A DNA stretch of 64,000 bases from Pratylenchus scribneri (lineage: Eukaryota; Nematoda; Chromadorea; Rhabditida; Pratylenchidae), in assembly GCA_030063045.1 (NCBI GenBank), contig JAQSEB010000032.1, positions 2,294,001 to 2,358,000 on the forward strand. Direction: 5' to 3'. Under the pieces are notes generated by a model. It did not search any database. It was given only the letters and a program-made list of their open reading frames with translations, and was not told the DNA's origin. This document shows, piece by piece, positions 45,301 through 56,490 of the stretch. Position numbers and translations under genes: made by a program. Numbering within the stretch: the first letter of the stretch is position 1; each line of letters opens with the position of its first letter.

Positions 45301-47592
45301 AAGGAATGGCTTGATGATTGGCTCCTATTCATGCATCGAATCGGCAAACCAATCACCCGAATTCCAATTATGGCCAAACAAGTTTTGGATTTGTTCGAGG
45401 TTTTCATTTCACCTTATACAATCAATTAACTTTGCAATTTCCATTTAAAGCTGTACAAATTGGTTGTGAATCATGGCGGCCTGGTGGAAGTGATCAACAA
45501 AAAGTTGTGGCGCGAAATCACCAAAGGCCTAAATTTGCCCAATTCAATCACATCGGCCGCATTCACACTTCGATCACAGTCGGTTTTTTTAAATATGTTA
45601 ATTTTGAGGGATTGGGGATTATGCAGCGAGTCATTTCTTTGGTTTGAATAGTTTGAAAAAATGTTATTTTAATTAATACCTATATAATAAATTAAAACAC
45701 AATCCTATAAATAAATTTGAAAGCCAGCGGTCATTGGCACCTTTGGCGCAGGCGTTTAGCGCTCAGTTTTCAACATTTTTGGCTTAGGTTCGATTCCCAA
45801 GCTAGGCAAATGTTTTTTTTAGCTGAAATAATTAAATAATTTATTTTAGTGGTGAACACCTAAAAATGTTTTTATTCCAAATAATATTCAAATTAATTTT
45901 TCATTATTTATTCAGATATGCCCGCTACCTCTACGACTATGAATGCCATCAGCACAATTTCAGTACCCATGCAGAATTGACGGTAGCCGTGGATGGCAAC
46001 AAAAGAGATGGGCGACGTCCACCCACAGGATCGGGCGGCGGATCAACTCCATCGGCGGCGGCGGCGGCCACATCCACCAACATCAATTCTGGCCATCAGC
46101 ATCGATCCTCTTCATCTTCGGCCGATCAACAACAATTCAACACAGCCGCTGCCCAAATGATGGCTGCCGCTTTGTCGTCCGCATCCGCACCAACGGGCAC
46201 ATTCTTTCCAGCATTGCCGCCTCCTTCTTCGATGGCAGCCGCCGCCTTTTTCGGCAAACAACTCGTCAATTTTGGTGCATCGCCGAGAGGTTAGCATAAT
46301 ATATTTTAAAAATAATTATTAGAATTTGTAGATGCGGACCAAATGAAGCAGGCATTCCATCAACAATTTGGATTCCAATTTGATTCGACCGATTTTGGCG
46401 CCGCTTCAAATTCTGAGAATTTTTTCCCAAGGTTAAAAATAAATATTTTTATAACTTTCTAACTGATTTTCTTCAATTCAGATTGGATATGGCCACCAAT
46501 TCAACGGAAAATGGAGAGCAAATTGGCAGTGAGAATGGCGAAGAGCAATGCAAGCAAATGTCAAATGGAAAGTCACCGCCATCTACGACCACCAATGCAA
46601 CAAATAGCAAAAATCAAAAGAACCATCATTCCCAGCAACAACAATCTACAACAACAGGTATACATGAATAAATTAAAATGCGAAAACTTTTTAGATAATT
46701 CCCAATAAACACCAAAAAATAATTAGGTATAATGGTTTAAGGATTTATCCTCCATATTCATAAAGCATATACCAAACAGGATAGAGCTAGTTAAAAGTTA
46801 ACACACATTGAATGGTTTATGAATTGGTCAAAATTAAAAGGTTTTAAACGGTTAAAACCTATGCCAAAATACAATTAAATGATGCGTATTGAAGAGATCT
46901 ATCGATTAATTTTCGGAATAATTTTTCGGCAAATTTCAAAATTTATCCAAATTATATTCGAATTTCAAGGTCCAACCACTGTCAAACGACGTCGCCTGGA
47001 GAATTATCCAATTGCGGGAAAGTGCGGCGGCAATGGAGGAGGAGAAATTGCGTCAGCTGAGGAAGAACAACAACAATCCACCACCGCAATGAACAACAAT
47101 AACAATTCTTCCATCCAAATCGGCGGCGGCAGAGACCATCATCAACAACAAATGCCCTCAAACTCGACTGCTGCTGCTGCTGCCGCTATGGATTTGTCAT
47201 CAACCAATTCCAACCTTTCGCTTGGCCCCTTCGATCAATTGCTGAAAAATGCATCGCGTTGTAATCTGAAAATGAATGGTTTGTTTTTGAATTAATTTTT
47301 GAACAATTAGCTATCTGCAAAAATTGCAGCCATTCCCAAAACAATATTGAACGAGACTGCAGAATCATCGTCAAATGCAGCATCCGGCTCAATGGTTGTG
47401 TCTATGGAATTGAACGGTGTACTCTATCAAGGCGTGCTCTTCGCAATTCCAAACGGCGGTGACCAAGCCGATGAAGATGGTGGGGGCCATGATTCGCCGC
47501 CGAATTCACCTCTGTCACCTCATGCCGCCTCCCATTCGCATTCCATTTCCGCCGCAAATGACCAACAACAACGAGAAGTGGAAGCAAATTAA
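42381..47592 (+). CDS. cfi-1: ARID3/Dead ringer/CFI-1 family transcription factor
   Basis: ARID3-class factors bind AT-rich DNA; CFI-1 in C. elegans controls terminal identity of several neuron types and represses glutamate-receptor genes. Start at 42381 (MISPLSFDALLAGAASGN). A Gln/Glu-rich and low-complexity N-terminal half spans exons to about 43840. After a 1.4-kb intron the ARID domain occupies three exons: LYDINDEPGRKEWLDDWLLF with PIMAKQVLDLFE (from 45271), LYKLVVNHGGLVEVINKKLW and LNLPNSITSAAFTLR (about 45450-45580), and YARYLYDYECH (from 45916). More low-complexity Ala/Gln exons follow. The C-terminal exon holds the REKLES-type motif VVSMELNGVLYQGVLFA (about 47396-47446), which mediates self-association in this family. 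Stop at 47590-47592. The intron inside the ARID region holds a tRNA-like repeat. Confidence 0.9.
45735..45820 (+). repeat. tRNA-derived short repeat, copy 1 (cfi-1 intron)
   Basis: Carries an A-box-like TTGGCGCAGGCGTTTAGCGC and a B-box AGGTTCGATTCCC, then AAGCTAGGCAAATG and an eight-T run resembling a Pol III terminator. T arm pairs 4 of 5. The tail AGGCAAATGTTTTTT is shared with copies at 47998 and 49090. It is too degenerate in the anticodon arm to be a tRNA gene. Confidence 0.65.
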
Positions 47593-47997
47593 ACAAATTA
47601 ATGATGCCCTTATAATGATGATATTTGATATATTTAATGAATTAATTTGCTTCTGTCCTGTCATATTAATTAGTACCCCTTCCCTTCTAAATTTATGTGT
47701 TTATGCCAAATACTTTGTGTTTAATCCACCAAATCTTCAATTTAATTCCACCGTTATTTTGATAAAATAAAAAAAATTATTCATTTTTTGTTTTGCTTTT
47801 TGTTCAGTCAAGTTAATGGTGTTTCAAGGTAAATCAAGATGACAATATAGTGAGAGAGAAAGGATCATTGTGACATCCTGTTTGGAAAAAGGACAAAATC
47901 TCGAATGAGAGAGAATGCAAAATTTCGGGGGAAAACGAATGTTTTAAAAAATCAATAGGAAGAATCTTTAACTAATATTAGTTAATCACCCGAACAA
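47593..47997. other. 3' flank of cfi-1
   Basis: About 400 bp, AT-rich, with an AATAAA-like motif within GATAAAATAAAAAAA near 47760-47775 that could be the cfi-1 polyadenylation signal. No other feature seen. Confidence 0.4.
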
Positions 47998-48085
47998 CAG
48001 CGTGTTTAGCTTAGTGGGTTAGCACCTCACTTTGTTTCTTTTTTGCCAAAGTTCGATTCCGCAGTGAGGCCAATGTTTTTTTTAA
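47998..48085 (+). repeat. tRNA-derived short repeat, copy 2
   Basis: A box TTTAGCTTAGTGGGTTAGCAC matches the Pol III consensus well; B box AAGTTCGATTCCG; tail GTGAGGCCAATG followed by eight Ts. CCTCAC after the A box is complementary to GTGAGG near the 3' end, so the RNA could close on itself differently from a tRNA cloverleaf. Close in its 3' half to the inverted copy at 49090-49175. Confidence 0.65.
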
Positions 48086-48099
48086 TGAACCAGCTAGTC

Positions 48100-49066
48100 G
48101 ACAATTTTAGAAATTGAAATTTTCTATACTAAATCGATCATTCTGAGTCGATTAAGCCATGGCCAAATACCTGCTGATTTCAAAACTAAGGTAGTTAAAA
48201 AGAATTGATAATTTTCCATAGGGTAGTTCATAGGCCTTAAAGAAAGGATTATTGGTCATATTTTAATTTTATCCCATTATTGGATTGTATTTGTAATTGA
48301 AATTTTCTATACCTATTTATATTCTATTCTATCTATATTCTATTCTATTTATATTCTATTCTATATAGGATAATTAATTTTTCTTTTATTTGAAGTATAA
48401 TATACAAATACGAGTGTAAAAATAAATGTTGTTAATAAATAACTATCAATAAAAGAAATCGAATAAGCCATGGCCAAATACCCAAAACCAAAACCCAATA
48501 CTAAGGGGAAATAGAATTATGGCCATGAGTGAAATTTGGCCATACCCATATTTTTGTTCCCATTAAGGGACAGTTTCTGAAATTAAAAATTTCTATACTA
48601 AATCGACCATTCTGAATCGATTAAGCCATGGCCGAAATCCTAATTCTCAAAACTAAGGGAGATAGAACTATGGCCAAGAGTGAAATTTGGCCATACCCAT
48701 ATTTTTGTTCCCATTAATGGACAGTTTCTGAAATTAAAAATTTCTAGACTAAATCGACCATTCTGAATCGATTAAGCCATGGCCGAAATCCTAATTCTCA
48801 AAACTAAGGGAGATAGAACTATGGCCATGAGTGAAATTTGGCCATACCCATATTTTTGTTCCCATTAAGGGAGAGTTTCTGAAATTGAAATTTTCTAGAC
48901 TAAATCGACCATTCTGAATCGATTAAGCCATGACCGAAATCCTGAATCTCAAAACTAAGGGAGATAGAACTTATGGCTGGCCATACCCATATTTTTGTTC
49001 CCTCTGAAATTGAAATTTTCTAGACTAAATCGACCATTCTGAATCGATTAAGCCATGACCGAACAC
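48100..49066. repeat. ~150-bp tandem repeat between two inverted tRNA-like elements
   Basis: Units contain TTTCTATACTAAATCGACCATT, CTGAATCGATTAAGCCATGG, CAAAACTAAGGGAGATAGAA and GAAATTTGGCCATACCC, ATATTTTTGTTCCCATTAA. Two full 150-bp units run from about 48578 to 48877; the unit before (48452) is diverged, those after (48878 and 49005) are progressively shortened, and an outlying partial copy begins at about 48110. A microsatellite-like TATTCTATTC run sits at about 48318-48365. Confidence 0.85.
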
Positions 49067-49089
49067 TTGGAACTAATTTCTAAGATAGT

Positions 49090-49175
49090 AAAAAACATTT
49101 GCCTCGGAGCGGAATCGAACTTTGGCAAAAAAAGTCAAACGCCAGACGCTACCGACTGCGTTAAACGCGCCATTG
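49090..49175 (-). repeat. tRNA-derived short repeat, copy 3 (inverted)
   Basis: Minus strand: A box TTTAACGCAGTCGGTAGCGTC, then TTTTTTTGCCAAAGTTCGATTCCGC, identical over about 20 nt to copy 2, then GAGGCAAATG and six Ts. Anticodon and T stems do not pair well, so it is not a working tRNA. Confidence 0.68.
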
Positions 49176-49445
49176 CTAAATTCTACTTAGAGTAATAAAT
49201 ATACCTACGTATATAAGGACCGTTCTCACTGATTTTTTAGAACACTAATCATTAATCAATTTGTTTTTTGTTATAATCCCCTGTAGCAAATTTAACGCTT
49301 AGAATAAGATTGAAAATAATTTTAATATTTTATTATTTGAATATTTTTCAATCACAATAATATTATCAACCATTAAATGAATGAATAATTTTGTAAAATA
49401 TCAAAAATGTGTCCTCATCACATCATTTCAATAATCAATCATCAT

Positions 49446-51893
49446 TTAATTGTTCTTCTTTTTTTTCACTTTGGTATTTGAATTTGAACCCGTTTCTGTC
49501 GATTCTGTTCCTCCTTGCTCCATTGCTGTTCCTTTTTTCTTCGGTGACTGTTGAGATTGATGAGCTATGGTTGGTGAGATTGCGCCGAGCACTGAATAAG
49601 TGAGACCTTCGCTGGCTGCTATTCGTTCTCCTCGTGAGGTCGTTGGCCAATTATTCTGCTGCCGGATCTGAAAAATTTGAAGGAATTTGGATAAAATTTA
49701 TATTTCTCATTAAAATCTAATAAATTTTTAAATTATAATTAATTTTTAAATAATTTAAATTCAAATTTGGCTCTTAAATACCGTGTTAATGCTGCCAAAA
49801 ATGCTCTTTAGCTGGAATGGATCCTTCGAAGTAATATTTTGCATTAATTCATGACACATATCCTCATTGATCCCCCCATTCTCTTCTGCCGCATTTTCGT
49901 TCACAAAATTCGATGATGCATTGTTGTGTGCAATTCTCCTTTCCTCTTTCTCTTTGTTTGCTGTTGAATCGGAATTCCTCATTTCCATGTCATCATTTTC
50001 CGTGTTGTCGAACCATTCCATAATTGCTGCTAAAATTTCAATGTAAAATAAATTTAATTTCCAAAATCCAAATTTCGAATTCGAACCTTCATCATCGCTG
50101 TCCGGATAATCCAAATTGAGATGAGGTGCCAATCTTTGCTTATTTTTGATATAATCATTGCCAGCAGGCATTTCACCATTAACCAATTTTGAATTGTGAT
50201 GCATTCGATCCTGAAAAATTCATTTATTTAATTGAGAAATTAAATATTTCTTAAAAACTTTTAAGAATCCAACCGGAAAGAAAAGTGCAATTACAACTCA
50301 ACCGGAATGAAAAGTGCAATTACAATTCAACCGGAAAGAAAAGTGCAATTACAATTCAACCGGAAAGAAAAGTGCAATTACAATTCAACCAGAAAGAAAA
50401 GTGCAATTACAATTCAACCGGAAAGAAAAGTGCAATTACAATTCAACCGGAAAGAAAAGTGCAATTACAATCCAACCGGAATGAAAAGTGCAATTACAAT
50501 TCAACCGGAAAGAAAAGTGCAATTACAATTCAACCAGAAAGAAAAGTGCAATTACAATTCAACCGGAAAGAAAAGTGCAATTACAATTCAACCGGAAAGA
50601 AAAGTGCAATTACAATCCAACCGGAATGAAAAGTGCAATTACAATTCAACCGGAAAGAAAAGTGCAATTACAACTCAACCGGAAAGAAAAGTGCAATTAC
50701 AATTCAACCGGAAAGAAAAGTGCAATTACAATTCAACCAGAAAGAAAAGTGCAATTACAATTCAACCGGAAAGAAAAGTGCAATTACAATTCAACCGGAA
50801 AGAAAAGTGCAATTACAATCCAACCGGAATGAAAAGTGCAATTACAATTCAACCGGAAAGAAAAGTGCAATTACAATTCAACCGGAAAGAAAAGTGCAAT
50901 TACAACTCAACCGGAATGAAAAGTGCAATTACAATTACAATCCTTCCAGAATGAAACACATTTACAATCCTTCCAGAATAAAACACAATTACCAAAAAAA
51001 AATTCATGTTTGGTTATTTTATTTTTGATCGAAAATATTGTATAAATTAATCCAAAATGCCCACCTCGATCTCAAAGCCATTGAATTCTTCCTCCTCCTC
51101 TTGCTGTTGAATAAGTTGCCTTAACCGATTGAGATGTGCTGCGCGTCCCAATGGGTTTGGCTTCATTCACATGCCGGGCCATCGAACTGTTTCCAATATT
51201 TCAACAACCCTGGCCAATCCAGTGGTGCCTTCTTCGTTGTCTTCAATGTTCTAAAATCAACATAATAATTTTATTTAATTACTTTATTTGCTTACTTTGT
51301 CTGCTGCTGTATTGCTGCTATTTTGAAGTGGAATAAGCTCAATTGATTTATGAATGCAAAAATTCTGCAGCTGAGCATCATTGACCAAATCCATAACAAG
51401 TGGTTCTTTGTCCATTGTCAATCCATCATCTTTCAAGACCAATGCCTTAAAATGGCAGTATTTCTTTATTCATATTGTTTTTATCTCAAACCTTAACTTC
51501 AGCACAATCCAAGTTCAGCTCGCGATTGTATTGTGATATTCTTGCCAAAAATTCTGTCTTCAATTCGCTGCGGTTTGCACAAATAATCAGCGCATTAATT
51601 TGAATTTGTTCCGTCGTTGATTTCATCAAATTGAGAAGTGCTTCGAATGTTGGAAATGTGTAAACGGGTACATTGGCCACATAATATTTGGTGTCCAGTC
51701 GAAATTGATAATGCCGAATTCCATCCATCTTTTGAATGTTCTCCTCCACCGGAATAAGTGCTCCATCCTCCAATGAGCCAAGTCGATCCACTAAACCATT
51801 CAGTAGGGAATTGTCCCTGTCGTTGATTAAAGCACAAATTGATGATGATGGCGGAGGAGGTTTTTGTGAAGAAGTGGAAGGCACCAATGCCAT
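49446..51893 (-). CDS. AAGAB: AAGAB/p34-like (alpha/gamma-adaptin binding) protein with an in-frame TGA
   Basis: AAGAB (p34) is a cytosolic chaperone for assembly of AP-1 and AP-2 adaptor complexes. Start ATG at 51893 (MALVPSTSS). Exon 1 has TKYYVANVPVYTFPTF, LIICANRS and a central GTPase-like fold; exon 2 NFCIHKSIELIPL; exon 3 EDNEEGTTGLARVVEILETVRWPGM, matching the family stretch GV.RIVQALNAN.W. Immediately after GM comes TGA (51169-51167), then the same frame stays open: MKPNPLGRAAHLNRLRQL, an acidic run, DRMHHNSK, DYPDSDDE, KDPFQLKSIFG, ending in a Lys-rich tail at 49446-49448. Continued coding character after the stop argues for a sequencing error, a recent nonsense allele or readthrough; a short 190-aa product is also possible. 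Family assignment is moderate: the alignment is by motif only. Confidence 0.6.
50267..50989. repeat. 29-bp intronic minisatellite in the AAGAB-like gene
   Basis: About 22-23 near-perfect copies of a 29-nt unit, AACCGGAAAGAAAAGTGCAA followed by TTACAATTC, occupying most of the 850-bp intron between the exons ending GFEIE and starting DRMHHN. Point variants (AAAG/AATG, ACTC/ATTC/ATCC, CCGG/CCAG) alternate in a pattern repeated roughly every 180 bp, indicating recent block duplication. The right edge decays into CCTTCCAGAATGAAACACA units. The frames open through it are artefacts of repetition. Confidence 0.95.
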
Positions 51894-52751
51894 TTTGAAT
51901 ATTGCTAAATAAATTTTATTATAAATAAAATTATTAATTAATTAAAGAAATAAACCATCATTTTTTAAGGTTTTTATCAGAGTTTAAAACACCAAAAAAT
52001 AACACATTTTTACCCATCAAATCCAAATCAATCATTTATAAAATAAAATAGTATTATAGGTATCATTTTAAAATACAATATTAATATAATTTATGAATGA
52101 ATGTCAAAGAAAAGGCGCTTTATATATTGTTTGATGTTGGTTGGTGAAACCATTTATGGAGCAAAATTGTGGTAATGATTTGTGTCAATAAGAAAAATTT
52201 ATCAAGGAAACATCATTTACTTTCTGGAAGAAAATGGTGGAGAATTGGTCGTTGGAATAGGAAGTGGTTTAGAAGAAAGGAAGAATATAGAAGTATTTTT
52301 GTGTGTGGTTTTAAAACACTTTTCTTCCATTTCCATTCATTTTCAGGCATCACAGCTGGCTCAGTAATTTAAAATTGATGCGAATAGGCTTTTGAAAAAG
52401 AAGAAAAAATAACAATAAATATTAGGAAAAAACAAAACATTTGCTGGATGGATAATGGTGTGGTCCATGAGAATTGGTAGAAATATAATTTTATGGAAGG
52501 TGGGATATGAGGGTTCATCATCATGGAAAGAGTAATGTGAATGGTGATTTGATATATAATTTAAAATAATAATTTCACGTTTGGTGATGGGCATCGCATC
52601 CGTTAATCCATAAAATGATCAAGAGAAAAAGAATATGAAGGAAATATAAAAAAAAACATTGAAGGTGATAGGATGAAAATCATCTCTTCTCATTTGCCGT
52701 CAATATCCATCAGTCACATTTGTCATCTCTTCACTTGGCATTTGGCTTGTT
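51894..52751. other. Interval between AAGAB-like and SPATS2 genes
   Basis: About 860 bp with no coding pattern I trust. Open frames at 52169-52372 (+) and 52361-52594 (-) are compositionally biased shadows. The sequence is AT-rich with a poly-A-like stretch near 52650. Confidence 0.45.
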
Positions 52752-54635
52752 TCACTGTTGTAGTGGTTGCTTTTTGCCCATCCCTCCTCCTTTGTTCCCG
52801 GTTGCATTTGCACGTGAACGTTGTTGTTGATGATTTTGTCCACCACCATTCCCGTTTCCTGCCTTTTGTTGTTGCTGTTCTCCGCCCTTGGCCGGTGGAG
52901 GTGGTTGTCTTCGTCTTGGAGCGGTCATCATTGTGGATGAATTGATGTCAGCCAACACAGCGGGGTCAATGCCTTTTGCCTTCAGCGAATCCAAAATGTT
53001 GCGTTGAATTTCGGCCAGCATGTCCGCTGAAATGCAGTCGGATTTAAGCACAATTCCGCTCTCGTCGATTTGGGCCACCGCTGACTTCTCTGCAAAAATT
53101 ATTTTAGAATTATTGGCGTTCATTTGTGCTTTAAACCTTGATTCACAGGACTGATTTGACCGCCAATGCCAGAATCAAGTGAGCTGACCAAGCTTGATGG
53201 ACTGTTGGAACGGCGAATTAGTTGTTGACCCAGCGGTGGATTTGTCACTTCTTTTTTGGCTGGCATTTGGGAAGCGACGGTTTTCACGGGAATAACTTCA
53301 ATTTGTGCATTCATTTCAGTAAATATTAAATTTAACAAACCACTTCCAAATTGTCCAATGGATGAAACCAATGCGGCCAAATCCGCTTTGTCGCAAATGA
53401 AACGTGTGGTCAGCGCCATTTCAAGGTCCTCGGTTTTGGCTGAATTGAATTTTTCCAGTTCAGTGGCGAATGTTTTTTGGTTGGATTTTTCATTCAATTT
53501 TTGAAGGCAATCATTTCTGGCAGTGAAGTAGGCCGACCCAGCCCTTCCGCATTCAAGCAATTCCGCAACCATTTGTTGTTCGCGTAAATTGATTGCGTCT
53601 CGTAATTCCTGTAATTTGAAGTTTAATTACTAAATTTGAGAAATCTTAAGTTTAGGAAGTCAAAAATTTGATACTTGGACTAGGACATTTTCGACAAACC
53701 TTAAAACAGCGTTGAATATTGTCTTGAGCGTAGCCAATTTCACTATCAAACAGAGATTTGTTATGATCCAAATGGGATTGATTGTCGACTGGAGTAATGG
53801 AAATGGAATTTGTGAAAGCATCTTAAAATGTATTTTAAGCATAAAAACAATTCAAATTTACTAACCTTTTGATTCGATTTGGTTATTCTCTACATCGCCC
53901 ACAGCGTTGGTTGGCATATTCAATGAAGGATTCGCGCCTCCTCCATTAACCATCGCAAAAGTTGTTTCATTTGTTGCAGTTGTTGGTGGTGGAACATCAT
54001 TCGTTTGTTGTTTGTTATTTGCAGTTGAGAAGCCAATTATTGTTTGATCCTCCATTGGAATTGTTGGAGTTATTTGATTTTGATTACCATTGAGCAAATT
54101 TGGTTGTTGTACTGGTTGATGATATTGTTGTTGGTGGTGGTTGCCATTAATGTTGGAAGAAAACCCGTTGGAATAAGTGGCAGAAGAAATGCTTGAAACT
54201 GAGCTGGCCCCGAAAGTTCTGAACGAAATTCAATTTCATTTTTTAATAAAACCTTTATTCACAAACCCTTTTGTTAAATTTTTTGAGGTCGGATGACCAT
54301 TGTTTAACGGCATCGGTTTTGCCTTTTTCTTGTTGTTCCGCTTCTTTGCACCGCCTGTCTTCTCCCAATCACCCAAAGCACTTTCGGACCCTCCTAAAGT
54401 TAAAATGTTTTAATGAAGTTGCTTTACTAATCAAACCTTCACAAAATGCATGAATTGTATGGGCAACGTCCAAATCAAAATTGTGTAATGCCAGCACAAT
54501 ATCATTGGTGCTTATGTTCTTCACAACCTCACGAACTTTGGCAATCTTCTCTTCAATAATCTTCTTCTCAATTTTTGGTTGAGCAGCAGTGGATGAAGCA
54601 TAAGATGTAGTGGTCTTTTTTGTTGTTGACGACAT
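52752..54635 (-). CDS. SPATS2: SPATS2/SPATS2L family protein
   Basis: SPATS2 proteins are cytoplasmic, RNA-associated and otherwise poorly understood. The ATG at 54635 (MSSTTKK) precedes KIEKKIIEEKIAKVREVV and IVLALHNFDLDVAHTIHAFC, the UBA-like N-terminal domain of the family, then GGSESALGDWEKTGGAKKRNN with a Lys/Asn-rich stretch, which matches the family's basic patch. A long Asn/Gln/Pro-rich low-complexity section follows, then the conserved helical region (QRCFKELRDAINLREQQM, LLECGRAGSAYFTARNDC, FATELEKFNSAKTEDLEM, LAALVSSIGQFG), and a basic Gln/Gly tail ending at 52752-52754. About seven exons, all in frame. Start chosen because the upstream in-frame codon is TTG, not ATG. Confidence 0.82.
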
Positions 54636-55735
54636 AATCAATCACAGAAATTCGAATAAAATAAGAATATATTGCCTTTGAAAGCGGTTGAGATAAATTT
54701 CTAAAATAGATTAAAAATTTAAAATTTATTGATCAATAAATCTGGATTAAACTTCGCGGATAAATGGTGGTTGAAGATGTGGGTTTATTGATGGGAATTC
54801 GATTGATAAATGCGAGAGGTGTGTGGGAGAAGAATGGAAGACTTGACTAGTCAGAATAAACCGATTAAATAATGAAAATTGATCAAAAATGAATATATTT
54901 TATGCTGCCGCGGTGGTAGTGGCTTCTAATCTAATTGAGAAGTTTGGATAAAAGGATATGGGACTATAACTTGTAAGCAATATATGAGGTTTGGATATAG
55001 AACTCCTGGATTAAAACTAGGCAGTATTTGGTTGATTGGGGATTGGCAGTTGGGAGAGGAAAATATTATATATGGAAGTGGATGGAATGCGTGGAAAACG
55101 CGCGAGTCTACGCCGCCCCGTCAAGTCGCGACGGACGAAGAAATTTGCTCTTCTTCGTCAGCAACCACCCACCCAGACACTGAAACTATTGTACCTTCTT
55201 TCCCTTCTTCATTCCTATTCTATCCATCAAATCGCCATATTTATCGCAAAAAATTGATGTGCTTAAAGGGGGAGTAGCACTATTCACAAATTATTTTTCC
55301 TACATTCCCCACTAATATAGCAGTTTGCCCATGGCTAAATGCTACTAGCAAAAGAAAAAGAATGGGAGAGTGACCGTGCATTCTAATATTTAGGGCTATA
55401 GAAAATTTGGTTAAATCGTTGAGATTTGGGCTGCTCTGCTGGTGAAGAAAAAGGCAGGCTACATTGAACGATGATTGTAAATTAAATATACCTAGCTTTT
55501 TATTTTTATAATGGTGGTGGTCGCTGATGAGTGGCATGTGCACCGCTTTCTTCTTAGTTCGCATTTTTCCGATTAAAATAATAGACATTTGATTGACTTC
55601 TATTGAAAAATGATAATTCATGAACCACATCATAATAAAAAAATATCAAAGAATTAAAAAAATTCAATAAATCGAATTTCGAATATTAATGATTTTCATT
55701 TAAAATTTATTCAAATAAAATTTGATAAAATGTAA
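54636..55735. other. Intergenic region upstream of SPATS2
   Basis: About 1.1 kb. An island of higher GC (55085-55150) contains CGCGAGTCTACGCCGCC and reads open in two plus-strand frames, one Arg/Lys-rich; no start context, splice partner or similarity supports a gene. It could be the SPATS2 promoter. Confidence 0.4.
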
Positions 55736-56310
55736 CTAAAAAGTAAAACCAAGTCTCTTCAAAACCTTCAATCTTTCACTTTTCTTTTTGTCTTCGGCAC
55801 TTATGGATTCGCCCTCCTTGTTTTGTTCCATTTTTTCCTTGTTTTCATCGGGAATAAATGAACTATAAATTTTTAATTTAGCAAGTAATCCAAATTAAAC
55901 AAACTCTTCTTTGATGAAGGCGACGTCTAATAAAAGCCCGGTAGGCGTTCCAAGATGGCTTCTGACACTTATAATATCCTTTATTTGTCCATAATATTCT
56001 GTAATAACAAATTTATTTTGGCTTTTATAATAAATATGATTAAAACTTACTCGAATACCAAGCTTTTGGATTGAATTCCAGTTGCATGTCCAAATACATC
56101 ATCGACGGACAAAACACGAAAATGAAAAAGACAGTCAATTTGTACTTTAATTGAAAAAAATTAATAAATTAAGAAAAAACATCATACCATTGGACCAAAC
56201 ATAAACCTTTTCTTCAACGTTGGCAATTTTCGTTCTGTGACTTCAGTCCATACAATTTCGCCCTTCTTCATCCTTAATGGATAGCATAAGGGTTTGGAAA
56301 ATATTGGCAT
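55736..56310 (-). CDS. Small membrane protein, unidentified
   Basis: I do not recognise the family. The ATG at 56310 directly follows TTTTTTAAG, a likely splice or trans-splice acceptor. Exon 1 encodes MPIFSKPLCYPLRMKKGEIV, then WTEVTERKLPTLKKRFMFGPM; exon 2 adds a probable membrane segment (KLTVFFIFVFCPSMMYL) then LEFNPKAWYS; exon 3 YYGQIKDIISVRSHLGTPTG and LLLDVAFIKE; exon 4 a Lys/Glu-rich helix ending LKVLKRLGFTF, stop 55736-55738. Donors and acceptors keep one continuous frame of about 145 aa. The basic N-terminal part and single span would suit a mitochondrial inner-membrane or ribosome-associated protein, but that is a guess. It lies 180 bp downstream of TGS1 on the same strand. Confidence 0.55.
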
Positions 56311-56490
56311 CTTAAAAAAGAAATTATTAAAATTAATAAATTCATTCAATATAATAAGGTCGTGGCCAACCAATAAAATATAAAAAAAATGAATAAATCA
56401 TCAATTTTTTATTTTTAAAAATGGAAAATAAAATTGAGTGAAGAATTAACAATAATGAGACTCATCAATAATGCATGTTTGAATCACATA

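Noticed and set aside
50285..51028. Several 110-215-codon repetitive open frames
   Set aside because: They are the 29-bp minisatellite read in each frame; 29 is not divisible by three, so all frames look alike.
54984..55277. Arg/Lys-rich plus-strand open frame upstream of SPATS2
   Set aside because: No similarity, no splice partner, two frames open at once across a GC-rich patch.
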